In this document: positions 49,301 to 55,300 of the stretch, piece by piece
Numbering within the stretch: the first letter of the stretch is position 1
How the letters are laid out: each line of letters begins with the position of its first letter
Source of the DNA: Astropecten irregularis
Taxonomy: Eukaryota; Echinodermata; Asteroidea; Paxillosida; Astropectinidae
Length of the DNA stretch: 64,000 nt
Direction: 5' to 3'
NCBI GenBank assembly: GCA_963971285.1
Contig: OZ020250.1
Location: 22,286,783 to 22,350,782, forward strand
Notes under the pieces: generated by a model
Told to the model about the DNA's origin: nothing
What the model saw: only the letters and a program-made list of their open reading frames with translations
Databases searched by the model: none
Made by a program: the position numbers and the translations under genes

Positions 49301-52300
49301 TGTATCATAGCTGACCTTCACGGCATTTGACATCGAGACGCACCCCCAGTGCCAGTACGACTACCTCTCAGTTCGTAACGGCGGCACCTTCCAGGCCCCT
49401 CAGATCTCTGGTGAGAACCCCTGGTGTGGTGATACGGCCCCTCAGCCCATCACCACAGCTAGCAATGAAGCCCTGGTAATATTCATGACAGATCCTAGTG
49501 CATCAGCAAGTGGCTTCCGATTGGAGTGGTCCACAGACAACAGAGGTGAGTTCCTCCAGCTGAAATGATCCCAAGCCTTTGAGAAGAGCACGTCTTGGAA
49601 TTAATGTAGTTTTAGTTTTGGGGGAACTGTCTAAAACCGGGCTGAAGCCAGTCCCTGTAGAGGGCCAAAATAAGAAGATGTTCCTTTGGAAGTCAGATGA
49701 TTTAGAATTCCTCTTGAAGGGAAATATCTCATACGATGGAGGGAATTTCTTCTTCAAGTAGTGACATTAACAAGCTTCTCAGATGTAAGCAACTCTGTGC
49801 CATGGAATAGACAGAACAAACGAGCAGACAAACGTGGAAGGCGGTGGATATACAAAGTCTTGTGTTGGTTAGCGTCAGACAGCGTAGGGTTGGTTTCACC
49901 AAACTCATCGTAGGACTTATGATGCATTGCAACCCTACATAGGACAGGCCCCTACAATGGGTTATCCTTTGTAGCTTGATCATAGGGCTTCGTGAAATTG
50001 AACAAACAAACAGACAAAAACCACAGTGTGCTGCTGAATTTTCTTGGATGTCTCTGATGTTTTGACGAACTGTGAAGGTTCTGGCGACTCCAGGCATTGA
50101 TTTGCCAGCCAGTCTTAAAGGTCCATCAAGTGTTTCCACAGGGCTACTCCCACCATATGAACAGCAATCTTTCCATCACATTCGCTGAATTCTTTCCTTT
50201 TTTGTCTCTTTCAAGGGTGTGGAGGCAATTACCATGGCAACTCGGGCACTTTCCAGACAACCAACTACCCTAGCAGCTACGATGCCAATGAGGAATGCGT
50301 CTGGGTGCTGATGGTGGAGCCTGGATATAACATCCAAGTCTCTTTCTCCAGCTTCAACCTCTTATCTGGGGACAGCGTCACTGTAAGTCACAAACCCCTT
50401 AATCCTTGACTGCCTCACCAACCTTGTATTGCCTTTGTTATGCTACTGTAAGGATGTATTTATTCCAGTGGCTTGTGTTAATGCACTCGCCTCACAATCA
50501 CTGTGGCCCAGGTTCGATTCCAGCTCAGGCCTCAAGTGTAGTAGTAGTGATGTGTGATGCTCTCTTCTGTGCCACAAGGCTCTTTCTTCTGGTTCTCAAC
50601 ATGACACAAGCTGCCTTCAAATTGGACACACTTTGTTTGCGCCAGAACGGTATACAGGAGGTCGCCGATTCGAATCCCTCTCCAGTCAATATTTCTTTGT
50701 TCACCTTTCAATGACTTAAAAATTCAGTCAGTTTCCCTTGTGGTTATTTGATGATTACACTTTGTTTGAGTTAGATTTAAGGCTATGCATGGCGGAAGTA
50801 CATACATTAATTGGTTTTGCAATAAACTTATATAATACTCTTTTATGAGTTTGGGTGGCATTGTAAAGAACCACTTAACTTTGTTTGAAGTGAAATCTCA
50901 GTACTCATCAGCTATTGTATTCAGCAGTAAGTGCAGAGCTATCTGATGGTATTTATAATTTTCGGGAAAAGAAATAAAAACTACCTATTTCTTAGCCATC
51001 TAGTTATTGTTCTCATCTCTGATGACTGTAGATTTATGATGGAAGCAGTGATTCCGACACCCTCTTGGCTACCTACACTGGAACCTCAGTCCCAGCAGAT
51101 GTCACCTCCAACCTGAACGTCATCGCAGTGAAGTTCCGCAGCGATAGCAACAACCAAGGCACAGGCTTCCAAGCATCTTGGTCTGTCGGTGAGTTGCCGG
51201 CCTTAATACCAAGAGTAGACAAATGCTAGATCATCCAGCCTATGTGAGGGGCTTGGATATCTAAAACCCAGCTTGCTATGTATAGATTTTGTTCCTAAGT
51301 ACGCTTAGAGGGACATGAGCTTGGAGCTTGTGCAGTTGAAATTAACTTCCACACCTCACTGAGTTTTGGTTCTTAAGGATACGGGTTAGTGTTACTAAAA
51401 TCCAACTCAGATCTTTAATTAAGGACATCTTCTTAAAGATGGAGGATTTCCACATCTCAGAATGTCTTGTCTGTATTATGGGCCTCAACAAGTTGCTTGG
51501 AACCTCTTGAGCACCATATGCATGGCAAGATGTTACCTTCAGAATTATTTCAAATATTTCATGATAAAATTGTTGGGATGTTGATGTATTTGGATTTCTG
51601 ACGTGGATTTGGTTGATTCCCTCCCATCAGGTTGTGGATCCACATTCACCGGAGTGACTAACGGGCGCATCGTATCACCGGGCTACTCCGGCACCAACTA
51701 TCCCAACAGCATCACGTGCGACTACGTCATCAACTGGAACCAAGGCCAGAGTCTGGGCCTCCTGTTTGACGATCCGTTTTGGATTGAAGGTATGTTAGAG
51801 CTAAGTGCCGTCATGTCATTATCTGGAATCAAATCTAGGGTCAGGGCCTCCTGTTTGTTGACCCGTTTGGGATTGAAGATATTAGAGCTAAGTGTGTTCA
51901 TGCCATAATCTGTAATCAGAGCTAGGGTCTGGGCCTTCTGCCATCAGCACATCATCTTGAATCAAGGCCCTTGATGTGATCGCAGTAAACAGCTATTCGT
52001 TGGTGAATTTCAACATCTCATGTTTCAAATTTATTGCCTTAAAATCCTAATGCATCCGTATTGACAATCAAATTGACCCATCTTTGGTTGATAAGTGAGC
52101 AATTTCTGTTTTAATAAGTTGAAGTGCCAACCGACAGTGTTTGTTGTCTCAATACTGACTCACCTCACACCATTTGTTTGTTATTTTGTTGACAGTTACC
52201 TCCGGTTGCGTCTATGACAGTCTGAAGATCTGGTCAGGCACCGATGACAGCGGGGAGTTGATCGGGAATTACTGCGGGGATCAAACTCCGACCAACATCC

Positions 52301-55300
52301 TGTGGATGGGACCGGTCTTCATCAGGTTCCAGTCCGACAGCAGCGTCAACGGCGCCGGCTTCGGTCTGGACTTTGAACCAGGTGAGGAGCAGTTTGTGCG
52401 GCTGTGTGACTTACATGCTACTCTCCTTCTTTTCCTTGTTTGCTGCGCAGAGCTTCGTGTCCATGGGATGTTTATGTTGGCAGTCCCAGTGATTTTTCAA
52501 TCATGCTGAGAATAGCAATTATAATATAGCACCAGTATCTGGTATGTCATTCAAAGGCTCCTACTCCTGGTCATTGGGTTCATTTAACACAAAAGCAATC
52601 TCAACTCTTTGGGGATTATTCGGCATGATGCGTCAATTAACCTCTGTTACCACAGACAAGCATATCTTCCAGTGCAAAAGCATGGCATCATTTTTGCATT
52701 TGGAAAAGCACAGGCTTCTCAGGGTGAGCAAAGGAATTTGATTGAGCAAGGACTTGAACCTGATAATGCTTAGATTAGCAGGAAGGCACTCAACCAGCCC
52801 AGTTATCCAGCCCCGTGATGAGGCCTCCTTGTTGGCTAAAAAGCTTTGCTCATTTTGCCAGTAATTAACCTCCATTTATTTTGAATTCTAGGATGTGGAG
52901 GTACATACAACAGTCCTTCTGGAGTGATTCAGACTCCATCCCACCTGGAGACTTACAGGCATGATCAGAACTGCAGCTGGATGATAACCGTCAGCGACCA
53001 ACGATCAGTCTCCCTCAAGTAAGCGGCTTGTACTTCCATCATGTACTCCTGTGTGGTACCCTTTGTATCCCAGTTATGTACTGTGCTCTCTTAACCTGTA
53101 CCCAGGTTATTCCAGTTCATGTAGCATGCCCTCATACTCAATACCCAGTATATCCCATTCTGTGTATATCCTCTTATTCAGTACCCAGATAATATTCCAG
53201 TCAGTGAAATATTCTGTCCTACTTGTGAAAGTTCCTCAATACTCAGTTCATAACGCTTGTCTCCATACCCCCTCCCTGCCAACCCGACTTTAGGCAGGTT
53301 CAGGGGATCAACAATTCAAACAATGTTATCTGGCTCACCCACTCTGTGTCATATTGTGTTGCTGGTGATGTTTTTGGCTTTTACTCAAAATTTGTCGATT
53401 GTTCTCCCTCTGCTGTCAGGTTTTCGTCCCTGGACATCGAGCTTCACTCCGCCTGTGCCTATGATTACATTGAGATCTATGATGGCCTGGATGAATCTGA
53501 CCCACTCCTCGTGAGTCGGCTGTGTGGCTCAGTGGTTCCTCCAGATGCCATCGTTAGTTCAGGCAACACCATGCTGGTACGCTTCGTGTCCGACTTCTCT
53601 GTGGCTGGTGAAGGTTTCCAGGCTGCGTATCAGGAGGTCATAGGTCAGTCTCATCTCGCTATATCTCTCTCTCACTCTCTCTTTTTCTCTATTCTATTTC
53701 TCTCTTGCTTTTTCTATTTTGTGTCTTTATGCTTACAGAGTCCTTGCAAATGCTTGTGTGAGCCAAATTTTGCCAATTTATATTTTTATGAGGTAGTTGC
53801 TTTCTTTTCTTTGAATTCTTGCTCTAAGACACACACACATTAATACCCATGATGATCATAAATCCTCTTTGCAGGGCCGTCTCTCGGATGTGGTGGAAAC
53901 TTCAACTCCCCGTCAGGATCCATCTCCAGCGTGTCCCTCGACAATAACCCCAACTACGAGAACAACCTGAACTGTGCCTACTACATTGCCGTAGAAACCA
54001 ACAAAGTCATCCAGCTTACTTTCACCGGAGCATTCAACATCGAGGGAACCCAGCCAGGAAGCTGCCAATACGATTACTTGGAGGTAGGCTAAAAGAAATT
54101 CCCTAAGGAAGACAGAGAGAGTGAAATGATTGTCCTTTTGTCAGGAGAATCCTTTGCTGGAGAGAGATGAGTTAATCTCTTTTGTTGATTGCTTGCTTTT
54201 CTAGATTCGTGATGGCTTTGGCAGTGGGGCACCACTGGTCAATTACTACTGTGGTAGCACCCTTCCTACACCTATCGTCCTCTCCACAAATCAAGCCTTC
54301 ATACGGTTTGTCTCGGACACTTCAATTTCCTATGATGGGTTCACCGTTGCCTACGCATCAATCGATCGTAAGTATGCCGTCTGTCGTGTCATTTTTCTCA
54401 CGATTTTGGGAGGGTTAAATTTGAATCTGAAAGAAATGTGCTGTATTTAGAAATTGAAATGCACGCAGAATAACCGTCCCGATGGTTAGACTGAAGGTTG
54501 GTGTGCAACGGCCCCGACTTAAAGGCAGATTAGTCTACATTTCTTTTCTGTTGCCTATCTTGTACAGCTGTCTGTGGAGGAACGTTCAACGCGACATCCA
54601 CCCCTCAGGTTATCACCTCCCCTAACTACCCTAGCGACTACCCTCACAACACCCGCTGTACCTGGACCATCGGTGCCCCTGAGGAGACCCATGAGCATGT
54701 CCGCATCACAGTCACATCCCTTGAGGTGGAGGACCAGACCAACTGCATTTACGATTACCTGGAATTCAGAGATTTCCCTGTTGTGAGTCCGACTTCATAC
54801 TTCTTTCCTTTAATGTCAAGCTTGCTTTTTTTATAAATCAGGTTTTTTTTCTGTTCCCTTTGAACTTTATAATGATAATAATGATAATGGAAAGTTAAAA
54901 CAAGCTGAAATCCATGAAAAAAACAAGGAATGAAGATATTTTACAATTGGAGACAATGTGCTGAATAGATCAGTTAGTAGAGCACCGGTACGGGAGTCCA
55001 TGGGTCGCCGTTCCAAATCCTACTCCAGCCAATTTTTCTCGCTTCCAAATCTAATTTTGTGTGTATTCATTCAGTTTGTGCAATGACAATTAGAATCTAA
55101 TACATTGATTAAAAGGGTTCAACAATGATTTAGAACAGAGTTGGAACGGACGTGAAAAGACGGAGGTTTTGAGAGGAACTTGAGATCAAGTCTGGTTACT
55201 GGGCTGGGACCTGAGTCCCATGTCTGTCTCGCCAACAGTGAATTTATAATTATTGCTTATTTCTTCTTGTTTGTGTGCCTTCTTTACATGATCAATAGAC

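Noticed and set aside
49729..50139. 136-codon open frame on the minus strand
   Set aside because: It covers intron 51 and a MITE copy, with no motif or splice support.
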